Positions 23,576 through 30,686 of a DNA stretch of 30,686 nucleotides are shown here, piece by piece. The notes beneath the pieces are model-generated. The model was not told where the DNA came from and made no database searches. It was given only the letters and a program-made list of their open reading frames with translations. A program made the position numbers and the translations under genes. Origin of the DNA: Gammaproteobacteria bacterium (GTDB lineage: Bacteria; Pseudomonadota; Gammaproteobacteria; Steroidobacterales; Rariloculaceae); the NCBI GenBank assembly GCA_017577365.1, contig PKRJ01000043.1, positions 1 through 30,686 of the forward strand, given 5' to 3'. Within the stretch, counting starts at the first letter, position 1. Each line of letters begins with the position of its first letter.

Positions 23576-24249
23576 CGCGGCGCCTCGAAGCCGCCCGTCT
23601 CGCGCCGCTCGCCGCCGAGGATCCGCGCGGCGATCGCGCCCATGCGTGTCTCGACGCTCGCGTCGACGACCGAGGAGTCGGTCTCGAGCCGCGCGCCGCC
23701 GCGCGTCATCGTCACGTCCTCGACGAGCTTGAGCGGACGCTCGAGCGCCTCCGGCACGAGCGCGTCGCGCACGAGCGCGACATCGTCGGGATGAAGATGC
23801 ACGCGGACGCACGAGTCGGCGCTCGGCAGGGCGCGCAGCGCCTCGCGCACGACGCGCACGACCTCGCCGTGCTGGCTCTTGAGCTCCCGGCGCACGAATT
23901 GCCGCGCGACCGCGAGCACGAGCGTCGCGAGCTCGAGCAGCAGCGCTTCGTCGAGCACGCGGAGCTGCGGCGTCAACGCGTCGACGATCGCCTCGAGCCG
24001 CGCGGCAGCGGCGCGCATCTCCTCGCGGCCCGCCTCGAAACCGGCCTGACGCCCCTCGTCGAATCCGGCCTTGTAGCCTTCGGCCCGCGCCTGCTCCTCG
24101 ATCGCCGCGAGCTTCTCCGCCGTGAGCAGCGGCTCGGGCCGGGGCGCGGGCTCGGACTTGCTCTCGCTCGCGACGCCGACGGGGGGCGCCTGCCAACGCT
24201 TGATCTGGCCCGTCGCGGCGAGCGTTCCGCGCGCCTCCGGGGCGCTCAT
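23572..24249 (-). CDS. fliH: Flagellar export ATPase regulator FliH
   Basis: FliH binds and holds FliI and links it to FliN in the C ring. The 225 residues start with a Pro-rich segment (FliN-binding tip, about 1-40). A helical region with repeated GxxxG spacing follows (GYKAGFDEGRQAGFEAG, about 59-75), then the C-terminal FliI-binding domain (about 90-215) ending in RLETDSSVVDASVETRMGAI. The start overlaps the fliG stop as ATGA. Confidence 0.95.
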   Translation of the reverse strand: MSAPEARGTLAATGQIKRWQAPPVGVASESKSEPAPRPEPLLTAEKLAAIEEQARAEGYKAGFDEGRQAGFEAGREEMRAAAARLEAIVDALTPQLRVLDEALLLELATLVLAVARQFVRRELKSQHGEVVRVVREALRALPSADSCVRVHLHPDDVALVRDALVPEALERPLKLVEDVTMTRGGARLETDSSVVDASVETRMGAIAARILGGERRETGGFEAPR

Positions 24250-25250
24250 ACGTACTCCTCGCCTCGGCCGGTGATCGCGATCTCGCCTTCGTCAGCGAGC
24301 CTGCGCACGATCGAAAGGATTTCCTTCTGCGCGCTCTCCATCTCGCTGACCCGCACCGGCCCTCGGAGTTCGAGATCTTCCTCGAGCGCTTCGCGCGCGC
24401 CTTTCGACAGATTGCGGAAGAAATGCTGCTTGATCTCCGCGGTCGCGCCCTTGAGCGCGACGACGAGGAGCTCGCGCGGCAGCTCGCGGAGAATCCTCTG
24501 CATGCTGCGATCGTCGATCTCGAGCAGGTTCTCGAACGTGAACATCAGCTCCTGGATCTGCACGCTCAAGTTCGGGTCGTGCTCGCGGATCTCGTCGAGG
24601 ATCGCCGTCTCCGACGCCATGTCCATGTAGTTCAGGATGTCCGCGGCGCGCTTCAGCCCGCCCACGACGGAGGCCTTCGACGAATCGCCGGCGAATTGAC
24701 GCTCGAGGATCTCGTCGAGCTCCTGCAACGCGTTCGGATGAATCGTGTCGAGCGTCGCGATGCGCATCACGACATCGCTGCGCAGCCGCTGCGGGAAGTA
24801 GCTGAGCACCTCGGCCGCGTGATCGCTGTCGAGATACGAGACGACGATCGCGATGATCTGCGGGTGCTCGTTGCGGATCATGTCCGCGACCGAACGCCCG
24901 TCCATCCACTTCAGCGACTCGAGGCCCTTCGATTGCCCGCCGACGAGGATGCGATCGATCAGCGAGCGCGCGCGATCCTCGCCGAGCGCTTGGACGAGCA
25001 CCTTGCGCACGTAATCCTCGCTGCCGAGCCCGATCGCCGTCTGCTCCTCGACCGTGGTGCTGAACTCCTCCATCACGGCTTCGAGCTGCGCGCGAGTGAC
25101 GCTCGGCAAGTTCGTCATCGCGGTGCCGATCGTCTGCACTTCCTTCGGCCGCAAGTGCTTGAGCACCTGAGACGCCGCTTCCTCGCCGAGCGTCATCAGG
25201 AGCACCGCGGCGCGATCCGTCCCGGTAAGCGAAGCGATCTCACTTTTCAT
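24246..25250 (-). CDS. fliG: Flagellar motor switch protein FliG
   Basis: FliG is the rotor subunit that meets the stator. The 334 residues comprise the N-terminal FliF-binding domain, the armadillo middle domain with the EHPQ motif at 128-131, and the C-terminal torque domain with the charged helix region (QRILRELPRELLVVALKGA, then FFRNLSKGAREALEEDLELRGPVR). The start lies inside fliF (11-nt overlap) and the end overlaps fliH. The length is that of ordinary FliG. Confidence 0.97.
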   Translation of the reverse strand: MKSEIASLTGTDRAAVLLMTLGEEAASQVLKHLRPKEVQTIGTAMTNLPSVTRAQLEAVMEEFSTTVEEQTAIGLGSEDYVRKVLVQALGEDRARSLIDRILVGGQSKGLESLKWMDGRSVADMIRNEHPQIIAIVVSYLDSDHAAEVLSYFPQRLRSDVVMRIATLDTIHPNALQELDEILERQFAGDSSKASVVGGLKRAADILNYMDMASETAILDEIREHDPNLSVQIQELMFTFENLLEIDDRSMQRILRELPRELLVVALKGATAEIKQHFFRNLSKGAREALEEDLELRGPVRVSEMESAQKEILSIVRRLADEGEIAITGRGEEYV

Positions 25251-26877
25251 CGTCTTGCATCCATCGCCGGACGACCTGCGCGACGAGCCGCGGGTCCTCC
25301 CGCGTCAGGAGCCGCGCCTTCTCGAGTCGCCCTTCCAGGGTTTCCGGTTCCTTGCCCTCGTCTTGTGCTTCCTCCTCGTCGTCGCCGACGACCGCGAGGG
25401 CGGGCGGCCCGAGCGCCGCGGGCGCGTGCGGAAGCTGAGGCTTGATCAGCGGCTTCACGGCCGGACGAAGAACGAGCAGGATCACGAGCAAGAGCCCGAC
25501 GCCGGCGAGCGCCTGCCGCGCGAGCTCCTGGATCCAGGGCTCCTCCCAGAGCGGACGCGCGGCAGCGAGCGAATCGGCCGGCGACTCGATCGTGCGGAAC
25601 GACGCATTCACGACGTTCACGCGGTCGCCGCGCGACTCGTCGAATCCGACTGCCTCGCGCACGAGCGCGGTCAGGTGCGCCATCTCTTCCTCCGAGCGAG
25701 GCATCATGACGGTCTCGCCGAATTCGTTCGTCACACGCCGATCGTCCACGACGACCGCGACGGAGAGCCGCTTGACCGCGCCCGGCGTCTCGCGGATATG
25801 GCTGATGCGGCGATCGACCTCGTAGTTTCGCGTGGCGCTGCGGCTCGAGCCGCCGGAGACGGCGTTCGACGTCGCGGCGATGCCTTCGCCTCCGACGATG
25901 ACCGCGCCGTCCGGCGGCTGATTCGTCAGCGCGCCGGGAATGCCGGCCGCGCCCGCACCGGCCTGTTGCTCCTCGCTGAACTGCTCGCTGCGGAGCACGG
26001 TGCGCTCCGGATCGTACGCCTCGTGCGTGCTCTCGACCTCGGTGAAGTCGATCTCCGCCGTGACCTGCGCGCGCACGCCTTCCTCGCCGACGAGCGGAGC
26101 CAGGATGTCGTGCACGCGCCGGCGGAGCGCCTCCTCGATCTCGCGCGTGTACTCGAGGCGCTTCATAGACGTGAGCGCACGATCCTCGCCCGGGCCGCTC
26201 AAGAGCCGCCCGCGCTGGTCCACGACGGTCACGCGCTCCGGCTCGAGATCCGGCACGCTCGATGCGACGAGATGCACGATCCCGGCGACGCGCTTCTCGT
26301 CGAGCGTGCGCCCCGGATGCAGATTCAGGAGCACCGACGCGCCCGGCTTGCCGCGCTCGCGCACGAACACCGATTCGCGAGGCAGCGCGAGATGGACCCG
26401 CGCGGACTCGACGCTGTCGAGCGTCATGATCGAGCGCGCGAGCTCGCCTTCGAGCGCGCGCTGATAGCGCGCCGCTTCCGCGAGCCGGCTCGTTCCGCCG
26501 AGCCCGGTCGGACGATCGAGCAGCTCGAAGCCTACGGTCGACTCGCGCGGCAATCCCTCGGTCGCGAGATGAAGCCGCGCCTCGTGCATCTTCGTCACGG
26601 GCACCATCAGCGCGCCGGTCGCCGAATCGAGCTTGTGGTCGATGCCGTGCCGCCCGAGCACGCTCATCGCGTCGACGACGTCGCGCTCGCCGAGCCCCGG
26701 CAACAGCACCTGATAGCTCGGCCTGAGACCCCACAGCGCGAGGCTCACGGCGAGCGCGATCGCCATCGCGATGCCGCCGAGCACGGCGATCTGCCGTTGC
26801 ACCGGCAGCGCGGTGAACGCCGCGAACGGTTTGACCACGGGTTGAGGTAATGCCTCTGCCATACCGTCGTTATCCAT
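25240..26877 (-). CDS. fliF: Flagellar MS-ring protein FliF
   Basis: The 545-residue FliF builds the MS ring in the inner membrane. Membrane helix 1 is at about 30-50 (QIAVLGGIAMAIALAVSLALW), and helix 2 at about 450-475 (LARQALAGVGLLLVILLVL). The periplasmic ring-building motifs between them include the YscJ-type region (VLLPGLGERDVVDAMSVLGRHGI, SARVHLALPRESVF) and RNYEVDRRISHIRETPGAVKRLSVAVVVDD. The C-terminal tail binds FliG. The ATG at 26877 follows GAGGAG closely; an in-frame ATG at codon 6 is an alternative. Confidence 0.97.
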   Translation of the reverse strand: MDNDGMAEALPQPVVKPFAAFTALPVQRQIAVLGGIAMAIALAVSLALWGLRPSYQVLLPGLGERDVVDAMSVLGRHGIDHKLDSATGALMVPVTKMHEARLHLATEGLPRESTVGFELLDRPTGLGGTSRLAEAARYQRALEGELARSIMTLDSVESARVHLALPRESVFVRERGKPGASVLLNLHPGRTLDEKRVAGIVHLVASSVPDLEPERVTVVDQRGRLLSGPGEDRALTSMKRLEYTREIEEALRRRVHDILAPLVGEEGVRAQVTAEIDFTEVESTHEAYDPERTVLRSEQFSEEQQAGAGAAGIPGALTNQPPDGAVIVGGEGIAATSNAVSGGSSRSATRNYEVDRRISHIRETPGAVKRLSVAVVVDDRRVTNEFGETVMMPRSEEEMAHLTALVREAVGFDESRGDRVNVVNASFRTIESPADSLAAARPLWEEPWIQELARQALAGVGLLLVILLVLRPAVKPLIKPQLPHAPAALGPPALAVVGDDEEEAQDEGKEPETLEGRLEKARLLTREDPRLVAQVVRRWMQDDEK

Positions 26878-26891
26878 CAGCTCCTCGGCCG

Positions 26892-26916
26892 GGCGCGGCC
26901 CCTATGCGGCCGCGCC
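26892..26916. repeat. 9-bp GC hairpin in the fliE-fliF gap
   Basis: GGCGCGGCC (26892-26900) pairs perfectly with GGCCGCGCC (26908-26916) around a 7-nt loop, in the 54-nt gap after the fliE stop and just before the fliF binding site. It shares the sequence GCGGCCGCGCC with the hairpin after fliK. No T tract follows, so a role in RNA stability or partial termination that lowers or protects particular messages is possible. Confidence 0.5.
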
Positions 26917-26931
26917 GCGGGTCGTCGGTCT

Positions 26932-27249
26932 TCAAACCTGCATGTTCATGATTTCCTGGTACGCGGCGATCACGCGGTTGCGCACCTGCGTGACCGCCTC
27001 GAACTGCAAGCTCGCTTTCTGCATCGACACCATCACGTCGACGAGGCTCACGTCGGGCGCGCCCTGCTCGAAGCGCTTCGCGAGATCCGCCGCCTGACGC
27101 TGCGCCGCGGCGACCTCGGCAAGCGAGCTCTCGAGCAGCTTCGCGAACCCTTTGGCCTGCGTAGCCTGCGTCTCGGCGGCACCCGCCGCGGCGCGCGCCG
27201 ACAGCGCGCGCATCGCTTCGAGAACCTGCCTGATCTGGACGTCGCTCAT
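26932..27249 (-). CDS. fliE: Flagellar MS-ring/rod adaptor FliE
   Basis: A 105-residue protein that joins the MS ring to the rod. The C-terminal half carries the family signature: VSLVDVMVSMQKASLQFEAVTQVRNRVIAAYQEIMNMQV, ending in the standard terminal pattern of FliE. The N-terminal half is helical and Ala-rich. Its start codon lies 4 nt after the FleR-like stop, so it is translated from the same sigma-54-driven transcript. Confidence 0.96.
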   Translation of the reverse strand: MSDVQIRQVLEAMRALSARAAAGAAETQATQAKGFAKLLESSLAEVAAAQRQAADLAKRFEQGAPDVSLVDVMVSMQKASLQFEAVTQVRNRVIAAYQEIMNMQV

Positions 27250-27253
27250 CGCC

Positions 27254-28231
27254 TCACCTCACCGGCACCGCGACCCCGAGCTCGCGCAGGCGCGCGAGCT
27301 TGTAGCGCAGCGTGCGCGGGCTGATGCCGAGCCGCTCGGCGGCCGCCTTGCGCCGCCCCCGCTCGGCGCGCAGCGCATCGAGGATGAGCTCGCCTTCCGA
27401 CGCGCGCCTCGCGCGGTCGAGCGCGCTCGGCACCTGGTCGGCCGGCAGCGCGACGCGGCGGGCGGGCTCGTCCTCGAGACGAATGTCGTCGACGTCGATG
27501 CGGTCGCCGTGCTGCAGCACGAGCGCGCGCTGCATGACGTTGTCGAGCTCGCGCACGTTGCCCGGCCAGTCGTGAGCCGTGAGCCGCGCGAGCGCGGCCG
27601 GCGTCGGCCGCGGACGCGGCGAGTCGCCCTTGTAATGCCGGCGGATCAGGTATTCGGCGAGCGGCACGATGTCGCCCGGCCGCTCCCGAAGCGGCGGGAT
27701 GTGCAACGGGAAAACGTTCAGCCGGTAGTACAGATCCTCGCGCAGCACGCCTTCGGCCACCGCCTCGCGAAGATTGCGGTTCGACGTCGCGATGACGCGC
27801 ACGTCGACGCGCCGGCTTCGCGTCGCGCCGAGCCGCTCGACCTCGCGCTCCTGAAGCACCCGCAGAAGCTTCGCCTGGAGCCCCAAAGGCATTTCGGTGA
27901 CCTCGTCGAGCAGCAGCGTGCCGGTGTCGGCTTGCTCGAACTTGCCCGGCCGCGCATCGGCGGCGCCGGTGAACGCACCTTTCTCGTAGCCGAACAGCGT
28001 CGCCTCGAGCAGGGCCTCGGGGATCGCCGCGCAGTTCACCGCGACGAACGGGCCGTCGCGGCGCGCCGAGCTCGCATGGATGAAGCGCGCAAAGACTTCC
28101 TTGCCGACGCCCGACTCGCCGGTCAGCATCACCGAGACGTCGGACTCGGCGACGCGCCGCGCGAGCGCGACGATGCGCTTGCTCGCGTCATCCTCGGCGA
28201 CGAGGGCGGGGCAACTTTCGACTTCCTGCAT
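27254..28231 (-). CDS. fleR: Sigma-54 activator, FleR/FlrC position, no receiver domain
   Basis: A 325-residue enhancer-binding protein that activates RpoN promoters. Only about 12 residues precede the AAA+ domain: Walker A GESGVGKE (38-45), the sigma-54 contact loop GAFTGA (85-90), Walker B LLLDEVTEM, and the family motifs LREDLYYRLNVFPL and WPGNVRELDN. A Fis-type helix-turn-helix ends the protein (KAAAERLGISPRTLRYKLARL). FleR and FlrC normally start with a phospho-receiver domain of about 120 residues and are encoded with a kinase (FleS/FlrB); both are absent here. ATG 28231 suits the start expected from the promoter (about 26-nt leader); TTG 28243 is an alternative. fliE follows after 4 nt. 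Confidence 0.85.
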   Translation of the reverse strand: MQEVESCPALVAEDDASKRIVALARRVAESDVSVMLTGESGVGKEVFARFIHASSARRDGPFVAVNCAAIPEALLEATLFGYEKGAFTGAADARPGKFEQADTGTLLLDEVTEMPLGLQAKLLRVLQEREVERLGATRSRRVDVRVIATSNRNLREAVAEGVLREDLYYRLNVFPLHIPPLRERPGDIVPLAEYLIRRHYKGDSPRPRPTPAALARLTAHDWPGNVRELDNVMQRALVLQHGDRIDVDDIRLEDEPARRVALPADQVPSALDRARRASEGELILDALRAERGRRKAAAERLGISPRTLRYKLARLRELGVAVPVR

Positions 28232-28266
28232 GCCGCGGTCCAATCAGTTTCGATCGAACCGCGTCG

Positions 28267-28282
28267 AGCAATTCTCGTGCCA
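28267..28282 (-). promoter_or_regulatory. Sigma-54 promoter of the fleR-fliE-K operon
   Basis: On the minus strand TGGCAC (28282-28277), N5, TTGCT (28271-28267): a full match to the -24/-12 consensus, in the gap between fleQ and the FleR-like gene. The predicted start is near 28257. FleQ, encoded immediately upstream, is the obvious activator, giving the known RpoN-dependent order FleQ then middle genes. Confidence 0.88.
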
Positions 28283-28299
28283 GAAAAATTTATGGAGAG

Positions 28300-28312
28300 A
28301 ACTCAGTGAGTT
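28300..28312. promoter_or_regulatory. 13-bp inverted repeat next to the fleR sigma-54 promoter
   Basis: AACTCA-G-TGAGTT, a perfect 6-1-6 palindrome, is centred 24 bp upstream of the -24 box in the fleQ-fleR gap. It may be an operator. Its sequence differs from the palindrome upstream of the fliL promoter, so the two need not bind the same protein. Confidence 0.4.
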
Positions 28313-28346
28313 AGAGGAACGTTGCCGGATCCGGGAGGGCACCGCG

Positions 28347-29822
28347 TCAAAATTCCGTCGCCTCCTCCCAGCGGCCGATCTGGAACTTGCGCATCTTCTC
28401 GACGAGGGTCGTGCGCCTCAATCCCAAACGCTTCGCGGCCTGCGCGACGACGCCTTCGCTGCTCTCGAGCGCCTGGCGGATCAGCCGCATCTCGATGTCC
28501 TCGAGGAGGTTCTTGAGCGGCACGGCCGCGCCGTCGGCCGCGAGCCTCGGCACGCCGATCTCGCTCATCAGCGTCTCGACGGCGTCGCGCTCCGCCTTGT
28601 CCTCGTCGGCGTCCGACACGAGCCGCCGGATCGGCTCTGGAAGATCGTCGACCGTGACGTCGCGGTCGCCCGCGAGGATCGCGCAGCGCTCGATGAGATT
28701 CGCGAGCTCGCGCACGTTGCCCGGCCAGTCGTAGCGGACGAGCGCGCGCAGCGCGCGCGTATCGAATCGGCAGCCGGGCATGCCGCGGCGCTGGAGCTGT
28801 GCGTTGATCTCGGCGATCAAGAGCGGCAGGTCTTCGCGCCGCTCTCGAAGCGGCGGCAGGTGGATCGGCACGACGTTCAGGCGGTAGTACAGGTCCTCGC
28901 GGAACTTGCCCTCGCGCACCATCGTCTCCAGATCGCGATGCGTCGCCGCGATGATGCGCACGTCGGCCTCGATCGTTCGGCCGCTGCCGAGCGGCTCGAA
29001 ACGCTTCTCCTGCAGCACGCGAAGCAGCTTGACCTGCATCTCGAGCGGCATATCGCCGATCTCGTCGAGAAAGAGCGTTCCGCCCGCCGCGAGCTCGAAC
29101 CGGCCCTTGCGCGCGGTCAGCGCGCCGGTGAACGCGCCCTTCTCGTGACCGAACAGCTCGCTTTCGAGCAGCTCGGCCGGGATCGCGCCGCAATTCACGG
29201 CGACGAAAGGACCGTTACGGCGCGGCGAATGGTAGTGAATGTTGCGCGCGACGACCTCCTTGCCAGTCCCGGTCTCGCCGCGCAGCTGCACGGTCGCCTC
29301 CCACGGCGCGACGCGCAGGATCATCTCCCTCACGGCCTGCATCGCGGGGCTGCGGCCGACCAGCGAGCGGAACCGGATCTGCGCGTCCTCGGCCTTGAGC
29401 CCGCCCTGCGCGTGGATCATGCGCAGATCGCGGATGAGCTTGACGAGCGACGAATAACCGACCGGCGCCTTCAATCGTTTGTAGACGCGGTCCTTCGGGT
29501 AGCGGTCCCCCGCCCCGTCCGCGCCGGTGTCCTCGTAAACGAGAAGCGGCAGCTCGGCGCGCGCGAGGACGACCTCGAGCACCGCGCGGCGCACGCGCTC
29601 GCCTTCCGGGCCCGGCGCGGCGACGGCGAGCAAGCCCAGCGGCGGATCCATTCGCTCGAGCGTGCGCGCGATCTCGTCCGGCTCGGCGATGACCGGCTCG
29701 ACGCCGAAAAACTCGAACTGGTGCGCGATGCCGTGCGCCGATTCGGCGGACGGTGCCGCGATCAGCAGCGTCGTTCCGCTGCCCGCGATGCGGGACAGCA
29801 GCTGGACCGTCGTCGTTTCCAT
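28347..29822 (-). CDS. fleQ: Flagellar master regulator FleQ (sigma-54 activator)
   Basis: A 491-residue FleQ, the usual length. Residues 15-135 form the atypical receiver-like FleQ domain (LLIAAPSAESAHGIAHQFEFFGVEPVIAE) that lacks a phospho-aspartate pocket. The AAA+ domain has Walker A GETGTGKE (182-189), GAFTGA (229-234) and Walker B TLFLDEIGDM, and the C terminus has a Fis-type helix-turn-helix (VAQAAKRLGLRRTTLVEKMRK). Residues FRS at 151-153 match the LFRS motif, and R193-N194 match R185-N186, that bind c-di-GMP in P. aeruginosa FleQ, so c-di-GMP control is likely. ATG 29822 is chosen by homology; no strong binding site precedes it. The protein activates the sigma-54 promoters in this locus. 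Confidence 0.95.
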   Translation of the reverse strand: METTTVQLLSRIAGSGTTLLIAAPSAESAHGIAHQFEFFGVEPVIAEPDEIARTLERMDPPLGLLAVAAPGPEGERVRRAVLEVVLARAELPLLVYEDTGADGAGDRYPKDRVYKRLKAPVGYSSLVKLIRDLRMIHAQGGLKAEDAQIRFRSLVGRSPAMQAVREMILRVAPWEATVQLRGETGTGKEVVARNIHYHSPRRNGPFVAVNCGAIPAELLESELFGHEKGAFTGALTARKGRFELAAGGTLFLDEIGDMPLEMQVKLLRVLQEKRFEPLGSGRTIEADVRIIAATHRDLETMVREGKFREDLYYRLNVVPIHLPPLRERREDLPLLIAEINAQLQRRGMPGCRFDTRALRALVRYDWPGNVRELANLIERCAILAGDRDVTVDDLPEPIRRLVSDADEDKAERDAVETLMSEIGVPRLAADGAAVPLKNLLEDIEMRLIRQALESSEGVVAQAAKRLGLRRTTLVEKMRKFQIGRWEEATEF

Positions 29823-29843
29823 GCGAATGAACGCCGCGTTCTG

Positions 29844-29867
29844 CCTCTTTTTCTCTTCTTCTCTTTC
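29844..29867 (-). promoter_or_regulatory. 24-nt homopurine tract in the fleQ leader
   Basis: On the minus strand this stretch is purine only (GAAAGAGAAGAAGAGAAAAA followed by GAGG), 21 nt upstream of the fleQ start codon and strongly unlike the surrounding GC-rich sequence. It contains repeated A-R-N triplets of the sort bound by the distal face of Hfq and may be a post-transcriptional control or ribosome standby site. No measurement supports this yet. Confidence 0.4.
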
Positions 29868-30078
29868 GTGAACCCGCCCGCACGGCTTCGGGCGGCTCGC
29901 CTCCCCGAGCCCGAGACCCAACCGACCGTGGAGCACGGAACATAGCGCGCAAATCGCGTCGCGGCGCGCGCCTAGTTCACAGTTGGCGCGACACTGTACT
30001 TGAAGTCGGGCCGCTCGGGCGAACCTCGTCACACGACGCGGCGGATTCGCGCGCGAAGAGTCGCCGAGCGTAGGCCGT
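29868..30078. other. Intergenic region between the PilZ-like gene and the fleQ leader
   Basis: About 210 nt without a gene. It should hold the fleQ promoter, which is expected to be sigma-70 type; I found only weak candidates, such as TTCAAG with a poor -10 about 17 nt later (minus strand, near 30000-29970). A perfect 12-bp palindrome TTCGCGCGCGAA lies at 30046-30057, and a GCCCG/CGGGC inverted repeat at about 29876-29894. No sigma-54 site is seen. Confidence 0.4.
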
Positions 30079-30666
30079 CTAGCCGCGAGTGCGGCGCTGA
30101 GCGATCGCGCGGCGGTGACGCCGAAACACGAGCTTGTCGAGCCAGATCGCCGCGCTTTCGCTCAAGCCCTCGAGGGAGGCGCAGATTCGATAGCGGCCGT
30201 TCCCGTCCGCGGGCTCTACGCGCTTCACGCGGGCGTAGAGCTTCAAGGGCACCGGCCACGCCGGGAGAACGAAGCACTCGACGAGCAGCAGCGTATCGAG
30301 CTCGACCGTATCGTCCGCGAGCCAGCACAGCCCGCGGCTGTTGAAACGAAGCGGCCGCGGCGGGAGCGGCGACGCGTGCTGCATCACGAGCTCGGAGAGC
30401 AGCTCGAGCACGAGGTTCAGCTTCGCCTCGAGCCGATAGAGTTCCGCGCGCTCGGCGGCCTCGGCCTGCGTCTCGTCGTGCTCCTCGACGAGCGACAACG
30501 TGCGGAGCACGACCTCGTTGCGTGCGTTGACGCGAGCGAGAACCGACGCGGGCGGCATACTCTCGACCGCGGACCATGCAAGGCCGAGCTCATCGTCGCA
30601 GAAGACTTGTCGGCCGAGCACCTCGATCTCGCCGGGCGTCGCCGCATCGCTCGACGAGTCGATCAT
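30079..30666 (-). CDS. Atypical PilZ-like protein upstream of fleQ
   Basis: A 195-residue protein. Residues 40-95 are predicted helical with a heptad-like pattern (VEEHDETQAEAAERAELYRLEAKLNLVLELLSELVMQ); residues 100-185 look like a PilZ barrel (PLRFNSRGLCWLADDTVELDTLLLVECFVLP, RVKRVE, GRYRICASLEGLSE). The NSRG at about 109 stands where PilZ has (D/N)xSxxG, but the RxxxR motif is missing, so c-di-GMP binding may be weak or lost. Tetrameric PilZ proteins with added helices and poor c-di-GMP binding are known from Xanthomonas; relation to these is my inference from layout. ATG 30666 is 20 nt from the window edge, so upstream context is unseen. Confidence 0.65.
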   Translation of the reverse strand: MIDSSSDAATPGEIEVLGRQVFCDDELGLAWSAVESMPPASVLARVNARNEVVLRTLSLVEEHDETQAEAAERAELYRLEAKLNLVLELLSELVMQHASPLPPRPLRFNSRGLCWLADDTVELDTLLLVECFVLPAWPVPLKLYARVKRVEPADGNGRYRICASLEGLSESAAIWLDKLVFRRHRRAIAQRRTRG

Positions 30667-30686
30667 CGGAGGGTTCCGTCCTGTTC

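Overview
The window is a gammaproteobacterial chromosome segment, roughly two-thirds G+C by eye, that carries most of a polar flagellum and chemotaxis locus. The gene order fleQ - fleR-like - fliEFGHIJK - fliLMNOPQR - flhBA - flhF - flhG - fliA - cheYZA - motCD - parA - cheW-like - cheW - DUF2802 is that of polar flagellates such as Pseudomonas, Vibrio, Shewanella and Xanthomonas relatives. FlhF and FlhG point to one or a few polar flagella. The neighbouring tRNA-Tyr/tRNA-Gly/tRNA-Thr/tuf cluster is also a gammaproteobacterial arrangement. I cannot name the genus.

Left edge (1-650, minus strand): the 5' end of tuf preceded by tRNA-Thr(GGT), tRNA-Gly(TCC) and tRNA-Tyr(GTA), apparently read from one promoter near 621-650. 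Next (1018-2440, plus strand): a short canonical PilZ gene, an intergenic region with an 85-nt near-perfect hairpin and a good sigma-28 promoter, then an HDOD-domain gene. The HDOD gene converges on the flagellar locus, with a hairpin terminator candidate between them.

Everything from 2481 to 30666 is on the minus strand and reads right to left in flagellar assembly order. A PilZ-like protein and the master regulator FleQ come first. A sigma-54 promoter then drives a FleR-like activator and the fliE-fliK block (MS ring, switch FliG, export ATPase complex, hook-length control). A second sigma-54 promoter drives fliL-fliR, flhB and flhA (switch and export gate) and probably runs on into flhF, flhG, fliA and the chemotaxis/stator genes. 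Most junctions are ATGA/GTGA overlaps or gaps of a few bases, so translation is tightly coupled.

Points of interest: the FleR-like activator has no receiver domain and no FleS kinase beside it; cheB is missing between cheA and motC, where only a 17-codon ORF bridges the two genes; an unrecognised 60-residue proline/arginine-rich ORF lies between cheW and DUF2802; the long hairpin between pilZ and the HDOD gene has only G-U type wobbles on the plus strand; both sigma-54 promoters have a 6-1-6 inverted repeat upstream; and fleQ has a homopurine leader. I found no mobile element, CRISPR array or clearly foreign gene. The window is a well-ordered core locus with several unusual details, not an obviously new system.
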